From positions 105,841,157-105,905,156 of the forward strand of contig NC_134089.1 in the NCBI RefSeq assembly GCF_000715075.1: a DNA stretch of 64,000 bases, given 5' to 3'. Numbering within the stretch: position 1 is the first letter of the stretch; each line of letters opens with the position of its first letter. The DNA is from Nicotiana tabacum (taxonomy: Eukaryota; Streptophyta; Magnoliopsida; Solanales; Solanaceae). The notes beneath the pieces were generated by a model, which did not search any database, was not told the DNA's origin, and worked only from the letters and a program-made list of their open reading frames with translations. Shown here piece by piece: positions 23,748 to 33,479 of this stretch. Position numbers and translations under genes: made by a program.

Positions 23748-24130
23748 ACATTGGGACTATGGATGTGGGATTCCGGTAGCTCCCCCTTGTCTGTTTACTT
23801 TGGGACTGCGGGTTAGATTCTCGATAGATCCCCCTGCACATTTACTTTGGGACTCCGGGTTAGATTCCCGATAGATCCCCCTGCACAGTTATATGGAACT
23901 ACGGGAATGCACCCGGTAAATTCCCCCAGTACTGGGTAGTTACAATTGGGACTACGGAACGGGATTCCGCTAAATTCCCGCGCACTATGAGTTGGACTAC
24001 GGGAAAGTATCCCGGGAGATCCTTCGGACATATATATATATATGATGGACTACGGGACGGTATCCCGGGAGATTCACTGGATATGTAAAGATGGGACTAC
24101 AGGACGGTATCCTGGGAGATCCCCGAATGT
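23748..24130. repeat. Tandem array of ~47-bp hairpin monomers
   Basis: Eight monomers, each running GGGACTACGGGA...TCCCGGGAGATCCCC with a variable spacer. Almost every one has inverted arms around a 5-7-base loop: CGGGA-CGGTA-TCCCG, CGGGA-AAGTA-TCCCG, CGGAA-CGGGA-TTCCG, CAGGA-CGGTA-TCCTG. Two monomers differ on both arms in a way that keeps pairing. Confidence 0.85.
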
Positions 24131-24960
24131 TACTATCGGGGCTGAGCTGTATTTCCTTTCCATGTTTACCTTGTTCTGTACAGTTGTTGTTGTTCTGTTC
24201 ACCCGGTGTTATTTACTGTTGTACTCAATTATACTGTTCCGTTCTATACCGTTAATCTTTATATCTTATTTAAACTCAGTAGGGCCCTGACCTTCCTTTG
24301 TCACTAACCAATCGAGGTTAGGCTTGGCACTTACTGAGTATCGTTGTGGTGTACTCATGCCTCTTCTCCGCATGTTATTTTTCATGTACAGATCTAGGTA
24401 CCGCTAATCCGGCCTACTATCGTTGAGGGAGGCGATCGCTTAGAGACTCCGAGGTACATCTTCCACATCCGCAGACCAAGGAGTCCCTTTTTGTTCATGC
24501 CTTTAGTATTTAGCCCTTCTGTACTTTTCTGTTCTTTGTTAGAAATTCCGAAGTTAGAGCTATGTAGTATTTATTTCTTAGCTTGTGATTCATGGGTTTC
24601 CGGGTCTTGGATTTATGTTTGGTATTGAGAGTTAAACATGGTGTATGCCGAGCGGCACATTTAAACACTGTTACTGCTTTATTTCTGTTTTGAATTGTTT
24701 ACTTCCGCAAGTTTTAGTTTCTCTTCTGCAAATTAGGCTTACCTAGTCGTAAAGACTATGTGCCGTCATGATGGTTCACGGAGGGCAAACCGGGGTCGTG
24801 ACAACATCATACTTTATTTTAGTTTCATTTCAGTTTAATTGACTTATTTATTTGAACTGTTTAAAAATTGGCTTAAGAATTACTCTAACGTTGGCTTGCC
24901 TAGCGAGTGAAATATTAGGCGCCATCACGGTCCCGAAGATGAAAATTCAGAGTCGTGACA

Positions 24961-25197
24961 AGCATGAGTGACCATAATGGTCATTTGGAAGAGGAGAAAT
25001 AATTATCTTATACCAATTTTATCAAGTAAAACGTAGTCTTTTTCAACTTACTATTTTGATTTTTTTTTCATATTTTCAATCAATGTGGCTCACCCATTGA
25101 TAAATTTTGGATAAATAGGAAATTATTTATAATACTATTAATTTATTATTAATAAAACCGTATATACTGTATTAGAATATGAATATTAACACTTTAA
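24961..25197. other. Low-copy-looking spacer between LTR and MITE
   Basis: These AT-rich bases lie between the end of the chromovirus LTR (24960) and the outer MITE. I see no coding, RNA or repeat signal. It may be original host sequence. Confidence 0.4.
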
Positions 25198-26611
25198 GAG
25201 CCTGTTTGGCCAAGCTTCTGAGAGGTCAAAAGTACAATTTTTTTGTGGTCAAGAAGTACTTTTTGAAAAATTTAAGAGCCCGTTTGGACATACAAAATTT
25301 TTCCTTTTTTCAATTTTTTTTTTGAAAACAATGTTTGGTTATCCCATTCTTACCAATTTTTCCTTTTTCACTTGAAAATTCATTTTCAAATTTGAAAAGC
25401 TGGTTCTCAAATTTTCTAGTTTTTAGTTTTACAAATTTACCTTCTATTTTTAAAATTTATAAAATGACCCCATCAGTTTTTCATCTTTAGCAGATACATC
25501 TTTGGAGACTGATGGTGGAGCATTAGTTCTAGTTGATACTTGAACTCTGCCTACTAGAAGTTTGATTATATGGTTATGAGAAATATATGGCTATGCCTGC
25601 TTTTGCACCTTCTCTCTGTGTTAGTAGAATTAGAAAATGTGATATTAATTTTGCATCTTCTGTGTATTGCAGTAAAGTAGAATATGATAATAGTTAAATA
25701 ATAGCATTTTGATTGTTTATTTTAAGTAGGATAATCAAATTGGGGTGGCTTTGATATTTTTTACAAGTTGTGGGGTATAAATCATGTTTCATGATTTTGA
25801 AAAAAAAGACATTCAAATATGTTGCAAAAATTATAATCAAACACAACTTCATCTTCAATTTAAATTTTAGTGAAAATTTGAAAAAAAATTTGGAATTCAT
25901 GTCCAAACGCCTACTAACGTGTTTGACCAAAATGAAAAAGTACTTCTGAGCAACAGCAGAAGCAGTTTCCTACTTTAGCAGAGAAGTTACAAATTTTAGC
26001 TTCTTCCAAAAGCAGAAAATTAATTTATTCAAGACAAAAATAACCTTACAATAAATTAATATTTTTAAATTATCCCTCATTAATTTAATATTTTTCTTTT
26101 CCTTTTCCTTTTTATTTCTACTACACATTTCTCCTCATTACTTTAATCATATATTTATTCTCTTTCCCCTATTCGTAAGAATAGATTTTAAATTTATATT
26201 AAATGATGTATTTTAACATATTTAAATTATCATGTAAACAATAAGTAATTCCAAACACTCAATGTTATTGCTTTGAAATAATAATATTTTATATTAATTA
26301 GAATTTTTAAATTATAATTTTACTTTATGTTTTATATTTTAATTAAATTTTTTTATAATAAATATTTAAATTTATTTTTCTTTTCAAAATAGTACTAATC
26401 ACAAATTGAACTTTTACTGTCCTTTTTCGTAATATGATACTTAAAAGTGCTTTTTTAAAAGATTGGCCAAACACAATGAGCTTGCAAAAAGCACTATTCA
26501 AACACAAACTGATATTTGCAAAAGTGTTTTTTTAAAAAGCATGAAAAAGAACTTTTGAACAAAAGTACATTTCAAAATAAGCAATTTTTGACAACTTGGT
26601 CAAACAGGCTC
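25198..26611. mobile_element. PIF/Harbinger-like MITE (outer), TSD TAA
   Basis: Left end GAGCCTGTTTGGCCAAGCTT and right end (reverse complement) GAGCCTGTTTGACCAAGTTG match for the first 18 bases with one change. TAA flanks both ends (25195-25197, 26612-26614), as expected for Tourist/PIF elements. No transposase is visible. About 640 bases of its length are a second, inserted MITE. Subterminal AAAAGTACTT and AAGTGCTTTT motifs recur as weaker internal inverted repeats. Confidence 0.8.
25276..25914. mobile_element. PIF/Harbinger-like MITE (inner), nested, TSD TAA
   Basis: The left end reads GAGCCCGTTTGGACATACAA and the right end in reverse complement reads GTAGGCGTTTGGACATGAAT. The shared arm is CGTTTGGACAT. 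TAA flanks at 25273-25275 and 25915-25917. It lies entirely within the outer MITE, which resumes with ACGTGTTTGACCAAAATG. Non-autonomous and non-coding; a 78-codon minus frame inside is not a gene. Confidence 0.75.
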
Positions 26612-26682
26612 TAAAACTTAAAAGAATGTAAAGGGACAAAGTTTATATAAAGGAGTATTTATAAAAGTAAAAGACACAGAAT

Positions 26683-26716
26683 AATGATGTCAATATATAT
26701 ATATATTGACATCATT
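26683..26716. repeat. Perfect 34-bp palindrome
   Basis: The left arm AATGATGTCAATATATA is exactly repeated in reverse complement on the right with no spacer. It lies in the 26615-26816 spacer between the MITE and the next solo LTR, which otherwise shows nothing I recognise. It could form a cruciform, or be a very small inverted-repeat element. Confidence 0.9.
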
Positions 26717-27684
26717 GATCAGGGATCATTAAAAATTAACAATAACGATCAATTTTTATGTACTTTAATTCTATTTTAGTGATTTTTTGTTTAGATAACT
26801 AATTTTCTAATGTCGATGTAACGACCCGACTGGTCGTTTTGAGCAATTTTGTTTGGTTTGACAGTTTGAGACCACAATTAGCTTCATATTATGTGTATCG
26901 ACTTGCATGCACAGTCTGGGCGTGAAACTGGAAAGTTTTTATGTGAAAATATGAAAAAATAAATAGTAATTTTTAGAGTTATTTGATTTTAGTTGACTTT
27001 GGTCAGCATTTTTGTAAACGGATCAGGATCAGTATTCCGACGATCCCGGGAGGTCCGCGATAAATTATGGGACTTGGGCGTATTCCTGGAAATGAATTCT
27101 GAGGTCCCTAACCTTAGAAAACAATTTTTGAAGAAAGTTGTTGTGCTGGTTTTTAAAGGAAATAAAGAAAACAATTAATGTTTGAACTCATTGGTATCGG
27201 GCCCGTATTTTGGTTCCGGAATCCGGTACAAATTTGTTATGGTATTTAAGTCCTATCTATAAAAGTTGGTGAAAACCGGAATTGATTTGACGTGATTTGG
27301 ACGTCCGGTTGAAAAGTTAGAAAATCATAAGTTTTGAGGTTAAATTCATAATTTTTTATGTTATTTTGCTGATTTGATTGCACGAGCAAGTCTGTATGAT
27401 GTTTTTAGACTTGCGTGCATGTTTGGTTTGGAGCCCCGAGGGTTTGGGTAAGTTTCGAATAGGTTTACGCTATGTTGTGCTTGTTTTTGGATGCTTCATC
27501 GTCGTTTCTTCAAGCAAAAATAATACCATATTGAACAAATGAGATCCAAATTCAGTTTTGTTTAAACCATTAAACTCGTATCAAAATTACAGAGCCATAA
27601 GAAAAAGAATCATCGAATTTGGACATCTTATGAGGAAGTTATGCTCATTTTCGTGTCAAGAAAAATTGTTGGTTCTGGTGTGGT

Positions 27685-27835
27685 CAGAAATGCGAACTTT
27701 TTATCGCATTTGCGATGCCCAGTTCGCAAACGCGAGATTTTTGTCGCAAATGCGACTTTTGTCAGCCCTGTGTTGTTCGTAATTGCGAGGGGTTCACAAA
27801 TGCGAACCCTGGGTCGCAAATGTGACATCTGAGGC
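27685..27835. repeat. Palindromic word cluster (TCGCAAATGCGA type)
   Basis: TCGCATTTGCGA, TTCGCAAACGCGA, TCGCAAATGCGA, AATGCGAAC and GTAATTGCGAGG recur within 150 bases. The arms TCGCA/TGCGA form an inverted repeat around two A/T bases. The cluster lies about 870-1020 bases into this LTR. Confidence 0.8.
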
Positions 27836-28807
27836 CTGTTAAGTGAGATTTTTGACGAGATTTTCACCCATTTTTCAATTTTCTCAAACCCTAAACCTCC
27901 ATGGACGATTTTCCAAGGACCCAAACTTCTCCAAATCATTGGGTAAGTGTCTCTAATTAATTTCCAACTATATTTTGTGATTATATCTTAGATTTAACAT
28001 CAAATTAACGAGAATCTAACGGAAAATTTGGGGAAAATTGTGAAATCTTTCAAAAATGTAAAATGATGATTTGAATGACCAAATGGTATCGGAATTAGAT
28101 AATTTTTATATGGGTGAACTCGTAGCGGAATGAGTGTTCTATTTTTATAAATTTTGTCGGGTTCCGAGGTGCGGGCCCAGGGAATTGACTTTTGTTGACT
28201 TTTTACAAATTGTATAAGAATCATAGTTTTGTTAATTAAAATTGTTTTCTCTTGCATTGTTTGATGTATTCAAGTCGCTTTTGGTTAGATTTAGCCGAGC
28301 GTTGATGAATTGGTAAAGGAAAAGCTAAATTGAGTATTGAATTGGCCGGATTGAGGTAAGTATCTTGCCTAACCTTGTGTGGGGGACTTCCCCTTAGGAA
28401 TTGAGTTTTCTATGCCAGTTGTAGTCCATGCATGCGAGGTGATGAGTGTGTGCTCGGACTTATTTGTGGAAAATTTGCCTCTAGGGTTGTTAGGTACTTA
28501 TGTGGAAAGTATCTTGTTATGATTGGGTTTCCTAGTTGCTTAAATTGCCTCTATATGTTCCATATGACATTGTTAGCTTTTCTCTAATTCTTACGTGTTA
28601 CATTGACCCTTAATTGCCTTAATTGGAGTGATTGCCTTCCTTATTGTTTTGATACTTCTTGATTGTGAGTTCCTCTATAACTTCGTGCAAATAGGTTACA
28701 TGTCCAATTGTGGTGGTTACCGGTGTAGTTATCCCGTGCTTATTATATCTTGTTGTTTAGTTAAGGTTTCATTGTGAAGTTAATTGTTGGTACAAGTTTG
28801 GTAATAG

Positions 28808-28935
28808 TTGATTCCCTTGCCGGGAAATATTTAATTCTTATTGTTGGTTCCCTTGCTGGGACGTGTTTATTCTCGTTGTTGACTCCCTTGCCGGGATATT
28901 GTTGTTCCCTTATTATTTTCTTGCCGGGATTCTTT
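28808..28935. repeat. Tandem TCCC-TTGCC-GGGA hairpin words
   Basis: TTCCCTTGCCGGGAA, TTCCCTTGCTGGGA and CTCCCTTGCCGGGA repeat at ~45-base spacing, each with TCCC/GGGA arms around TTGC(C/T). The same word in reverse complement recurs in the minus-oriented LTR at about 31510-31640. Confidence 0.75.
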
Positions 28936-28961
28936 TGTGATTGGTGTTGATTTATATATTA

Positions 28962-29226
28962 GGATCGGGTTGCACGCCGCAACAATATTATATGGATCGG
29001 GTTGCACACCGCAACAATATTATATGGATCGGTTGCACGCCGCAACAATATTATATGGATCGGGTTGCACGCCGCAATAATATTATATGATTTGGATCGG
29101 GTTGCACGCTGCAACATCATTATATGATTTGGACCGGGTTGCACGCCACAACAATATTATATGATTTGGATTGGGGTGCACGCTGCAACAATACTATATA
29201 ATTGGGATAGGGTTGCACGCCGCAAC
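28962..29226. repeat. Tandem array of 32-40-bp units with GTTGC-N5-GCAAC hairpin
   Basis: Eight units of GGATCGGGTTGCACGCCGCA followed by ACAATATTATAT, with GATTT extensions in the later ones. Each has GTTGC and GCAAC arms around a 5-base loop (ACGCC, ACACC, ACGCT). One copy has a broken right arm. It lies in the solo LTR just before the TA microsatellite. Confidence 0.88.
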
Positions 29227-29299
29227 AAGAAAGAATAATAGTGAATATTGACTCTTATGGTGAGAACGAGAGTAAAAGCACGAAGGTGTGTGTGTGTGT

Positions 29300-29302
<3 letters not shown>

Positions 29303-29370
<68 letters not shown>
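29303..29370. repeat. (TA)n microsatellite, 34 units, preceded by (GT)n
   Basis: An uninterrupted TA run of 68 bases follows a GTGTGTGT stretch at 29287-29300. Open frames through it encode only YI repeats and are not genes. Confidence 0.95.
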
Positions 29371-29371
<1 letters not shown>

Positions 29372-31299
29372 TCCAATACTTCAAACTTCAATAATTGTTA
29401 CAGCCTGTAATTCAATTAGTTTCTCAATTATACTCCTGAAACCATCTGAGGTTATATTTTACTTAAAAATAAATTTCTACTAAGTTTTAAGTTATTAAAT
29501 CTCATGGTAAAGGTAATAATCCATTCAATGTTGTAGTTTTAAATTAAAAGGGGTACTTTTTTTCCTCAAATGATTTTAAAAGAAATAATTTCATCTTTTC
29601 TCGTTGGCTTTCCCAATTAGTTTAGAAATTTAATTTCACTAATATTAGGTAAATGGGACTTCTTGGACATATTGAGTGCATTGTATGGACATATGTATTG
29701 TATAGCATGTGGATTCTGTTGTTAAAAGTGAGATGAAAAATTATAGGGGCACAAGGTGCCATGCGTGCGGAAGGTTCGGAAGTTAAGATTATGATATGAG
29801 AAACCGAGGATTGAGATGGTCGAGATTGTGTATTAGACATGATGTGATTGATTGAGTGAGCATCTCCTTCTTTAATTGAATACATTCTTACTTGTCTTTG
29901 TTCCTGTTATGTCAGTGCTGATTTACTTGGTTACTGTTCGTTACTACTCGTGTTCTCCCTTTATAGTTCTTACTGTTGGTATTTTGATTTATTTCTGCTG
30001 TTGATATTACCTCGTTATCTTTATCTCGATGTTTCATTATCATATCCTGTTCATTTCATTTGACCAGTAGGTGTCTTGACTGTTTCTCGTCACTACCCCA
30101 CCGAGGTTAGTCTTGATACTTACTGGGCACCGCCGTGGTGTGCTTATACTACACTTCTGTACATTTTTATGTACAGATCCAGATATTGATCGATAGTAAC
30201 TATGCGGGTCATCGCGGTGGAGACTCACGGTAACCTGTTGCTGCGTTCGCAGGCCTCGGAGTCACCTTCGTTTATATTTACGTTCCATTGATTCCTTCTC
30301 GTTCTGGAACCGTGTTCTATTTATTTTGTATAATTACTCTTAGAAAGACTTATGACTTGTACCTCCGGTTTTGGGAATAGTGATTTATTGAGAGTTATTT
30401 AATTTGAAGTTAGTAAATATTAATGTTATTTCTGTAAATGTTAGGCTTACCTAGTTTAGAGACTAGGTGCCATCACTAGTCCTTCGGAGGGATTTTAGGT
30501 CGTGACAGTCAAATTGGATATAAGCACAAAACATGTCAAGAGGCTAGTTATTGATTCCGTAAGAAAAGGGAGGTGTCACGACCCGGATTTCCCGCTCTCG
30601 GGAGTCGTGATGGCGCCTATTCGTGAAAGCTAGGCAAACTGAGTAATATAAATTTTGTTACCCTTTTTCCTTAACCTTTTAACATTTACGAATTAACAGG
30701 TAATCAACAGCGAAATAATCATAATAAACAGAAATGCGGAAGACGAAATCTATAATTTAACTAAATACTAATACGGAAATCCAAAATACAACTCTACCCA
30801 AAATTGGTGTCATAATATCATGGACTATCTACGAATACTACAAACAGTGATCTGAATAGAAAAATACAAATCTGTCTCTGAAATACATAAAAATAGAATG
30901 GAAAGATAGAAGGGGACGCCAAGGCCTGCGGACGTCTGCAGGACTACCTCGGGTCTCCACCACTGGATTGAAGGCAGCAACCTCACTGTGGTCCAAAATT
31001 TCTAGCACTGGGATCTGCACAAAGTGCAGAGTGTAGTATCACCACAACCGACCCCATGTGCTGGTAAGTGTTGAGCTTAACCTCGGCGAAGTAGTGACGA
31101 GGCTAGGACAAGACTACCAAATAAACCGGTGCAGTTATATCATATACATCAAATAATAACAATAGAAACTAGTAGTTAAAGATGGGAAAGGGAAACATGC
31201 TACGGGGAATACCAAGTACTAACAGAATATCAATAGAGAAGCACAAAGAACACCGTAATTCAGTTATGAGCAAGAATAGGGAAAACAATAACATGTGCA

Positions 31300-31500
31300 C
31301 GGCATCACCCTTCGTGCTTCTACCTCACATAATCATGGCACGACATTATCCTTCGTGCATCATCACTCATATCATGGCATGGCATCACCCTTCATGCTTT
31401 TACATTCACAATATCGGCACGACATCAGCCTTCGTGCATTAACATTCACTCACAAATATCACGCACGACATCACCCTCTGTGCTTTCCACTCACCTTACC
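31300..31500. repeat. Tandem GCACGA-TCGTGC hairpin array in LTR
   Basis: Units of about 40 bases carry GGCACGACATCACCCTTCGT followed by GC. GCACGA and TCGTGC pair around a 10-base loop. One unit reads GGCATGGCATCACCCTTCAT followed by GC, where C-to-T on the left arm is matched by G-to-A on the right. The homologous LTR carries the same array at about 39400-39650. Confidence 0.85.
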
Positions 31501-32474
31501 CAAGCAACAATCACAAGCAATTCGGGCAAGGGAATCAATAAAAAAATCACAATAGAATCCCAGCAAGGGAACAATGGTATAACAATAATATCCCGGCAAG
31601 GAAAACAATATCATAAGCAATAACATTCCGGCAAGGAAAACAACTTCATAAACCTCTCCTCATTTCCACAATCACTACACAACATAAATCTCTACTTGAG
31701 TCAATGCTCTACAATGTTCAATTACCAAGAATATTTCCATAAGCCTTGTTCCATATTGAAAATTATCATATTAAACATGGACAATACATAATGCAGTCAC
31801 AACAATCATAGTTTTGGACTCACAGTCATGATTGACACCAACTTATAGGTGCTCCTAACCACACTTATATGTCGTAATCAACAATTTAACACATAGCAAA
31901 TAAGACCGAGACTCATATTCCCTCAAGGTAAGGTTAGATCAAACACTTACCTCAATGCCACGAACACAATCAAGCCTCAACTATCGCTTTACCTCTTGGT
32001 TCCACCACCAACCCGTTTGCATCTAGCCACAATTTACTTAATAACATTAATGAATGCTAAATAAACCATTTCTAATGCATGAAAATAGGTTCTCTAATGA
32101 TTTTCCCAAAAAGTCAAAAATCGACCCCGGGCTCGCTTGGTCAAAACCCGAAGTTTGAACTAAAACCGATCACCCATTCACCCACGAACTCAAATATATA
32201 ATTTGTTTTGAAATTGGACCTCAAATCAAGGTCCAAATCCCCAAAATTGAAAAATCCTAAGTTCTACCCACAATCACCCAATTTCCCCCATGAAAACCTT
32301 TGATTTCGAATTGAAATCATGTAAAAAGATGGATTAGATTGGATAAAATGAGTTAGAAATGACTTACTAATGATTTGGAAGAGTATGTGCCTTTGAAAAA
32401 TCACACAAGATGTTTTAGGGTTTGAAAGAGTTTGGAAAAATGGAAAAAATCCCGTCAAAATTTCATTTTGCAGG

Positions 32475-32720
32475 TCTCAGATGTCGCAATTGAGACTTGG
32501 GTTCGCAATTGCAAACCCATTTGGAAACCTGTCTGCTTCGCATTTGCGAGGAATAAGTCGCATTTGCGACCCTTCCCCTTTCGCATTTGTGATCAAAACG
32601 TCGCATTTGCGATCATGGCCTGCCCAGGCTTGGTTCGTATTTGCGACGCCTGGGTCGCAATTCCCATGCCTGAGAACTTTACAATTGCGAAGCCTGGCCT
32701 TGCAATTGCGAGATCAGAGG
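32475..32720. repeat. Palindromic word cluster (TCGCATTTGCGA type)
   Basis: GTTCGCAATTGCAAAC, TTCGCATTTGCGAGG, GTCGCATTTGCGAC, TTTCGCATTTGTGATC and GTCGCATTTGCGATC recur over about 250 bases. The same cluster in the partner LTR at 40640-40980 has an extra 119-bp copy. Confidence 0.85.
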
Positions 32721-33479
32721 CCTGGGAAAAAATACCAGATACCAGCAATCTTTCCTAAGTCCAATTTCACTCCGTGGCCAATCCAAAACTTACCCGAGCC
32801 CTCGGGGCTCCAAACCAAACATACACGCAAGTCCAAAAATATCATACGGACTTGCTTGTGCTATCAAATCATCAAAATAACATCAACAACTATGAATTAA
32901 ACCTCAAATTCATGAAATCACTCAAGAACATTGAAATTTCTATTTTCTCAACTATAGGTCCGTTTTATACCAAATCAATTTCGATCTTTACCAAATTTCA
33001 CAGATTCAACTTAATTATTATTTTAAACTTGTACCGGGATCCGGAACCAAGATACAAGCCCGATACCATCAAAAAATTATATCAATTGACTTCTAAAAGC
33101 CTTTATATTTTCTAGCAAATAATTTTCTTTAAAAATTCTTTTCTCGAGCTTGGGACCTTGGAATTCGATTCTGGGCATACGTCCAAGTCCCATATTTTAC
33201 TACGGACCCTACGAGACTGTCGGATCACGGGTCCGGGCCCGTTTACCAAGAATGTTGACCAAAGTCAACTTTAATCAATTTTAAAGGCCAATTTCCTTAT
33301 ATTACTTAGATTTCACATAAAAGCTTTCCGGAAAAGCGCTCGGATTGCGCATGCAAATCGAGGTAAGACAAAAGGAGGTTTTTAAAGCCTCAGAACATAG
33401 AATTTACTTTCAAAACAAGTGATGATATTTTGGGTCATCACATACTTCATCTCTAAAACAACCATTCGTCCTCAAACGG

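Larger units (their letters stand above)
21877..24803 (+). mobile_element. Solo LTR, Tekay-like family (2927 bp), TSD ACATC
   Basis: It begins TGTGACGACCCGGCC and ends CCGGGGTCGTGACA. The 5 bases before (21872-21876) and after (24804-24808) are both ACATC, a perfect target duplication, so the boundaries are exact. No internal region is present, so it is a product of LTR-LTR recombination. It resembles the solo LTR at 26817-30507 (shared CCTAACCTTGTGTGGGGGAC block and the ACCGAGGTTAG/ATCGAGGTTAG block). It carries a palindromic word cluster (22560-22895) and a hairpin-monomer array (23748-24130). Confidence 0.95.
19151..24960 (-). mobile_element. 5' LTR of chromovirus 1, interrupted by a solo LTR
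   Basis: On + it begins TGTCATGACCCAATTCCACA and ends CAGAGTCGTGACA. Element orientation is minus. Removing the nested solo LTR and one target copy (2932 bases) leaves 2878 bases, close to the 2869-base LTR at 30574-33442. The block 20870-21080 holds repeated CCGCTTCTGCGG- and CACCTGTGG-type inverted words. A 190-codon open frame at 21280-21852 lies wholly inside the LTR and has no family resemblance, so I do not call it a gene. Confidence 0.82.
26817..30507 (+). mobile_element. Solo LTR, Tekay-like family (3691 bp), TSD GTCGA/GTCAA
   Basis: It begins TGTAACGACCCGACTGGTCG and ends TTTTAGGTCGTGACA. Flanks are GTCGA (26812-26816) and GTCAA (30508-30512), four of five matching, so this is probably a target duplication with one later change. 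It is related to the solo LTR at 21877 through the start, the GTGTGGGGGAC block (28377) and the end. It is longer mainly because of tandem arrays at 28810-29230 and a TA microsatellite. No internal retroelement genes are present. The following 66 bases (30508-30573) carry nothing I recognise. Confidence 0.88.
30574..33442 (-). mobile_element. 3' LTR of chromovirus 2 (2869 bp)
   Basis: On + it begins TGTCACGACCCGGATTTCCC and ends TTTTGGGTCATCACA. Element orientation is minus, since pol next to it is on -. The same ends and near-collinear sequence make up the LTR at 38685-43207. It contains the hairpin-monomer array (about 31300-31500), TTGCCGGGA-type words (31510-31640) and the palindromic word cluster (32475-32720). 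No coding sequence. Confidence 0.92.

Noticed and set aside
28962..29226. Evenly spaced repeats resembling a CRISPR array
   Set aside because: Units are contiguous tandem repeats with no unique spacers, in a plant LTR with target duplication. No cas-like genes exist.
29157..29483. Frames encoding long YI runs on both strands
   Set aside because: Translation of the (TA)n microsatellite.
32432..32900. Open frames with repeated SHLR and FAFA peptides, also at 40444-41017
   Set aside because: Produced by the palindromic word cluster in the LTR. Both strands are open, and the frames differ between the two LTR copies by indels.
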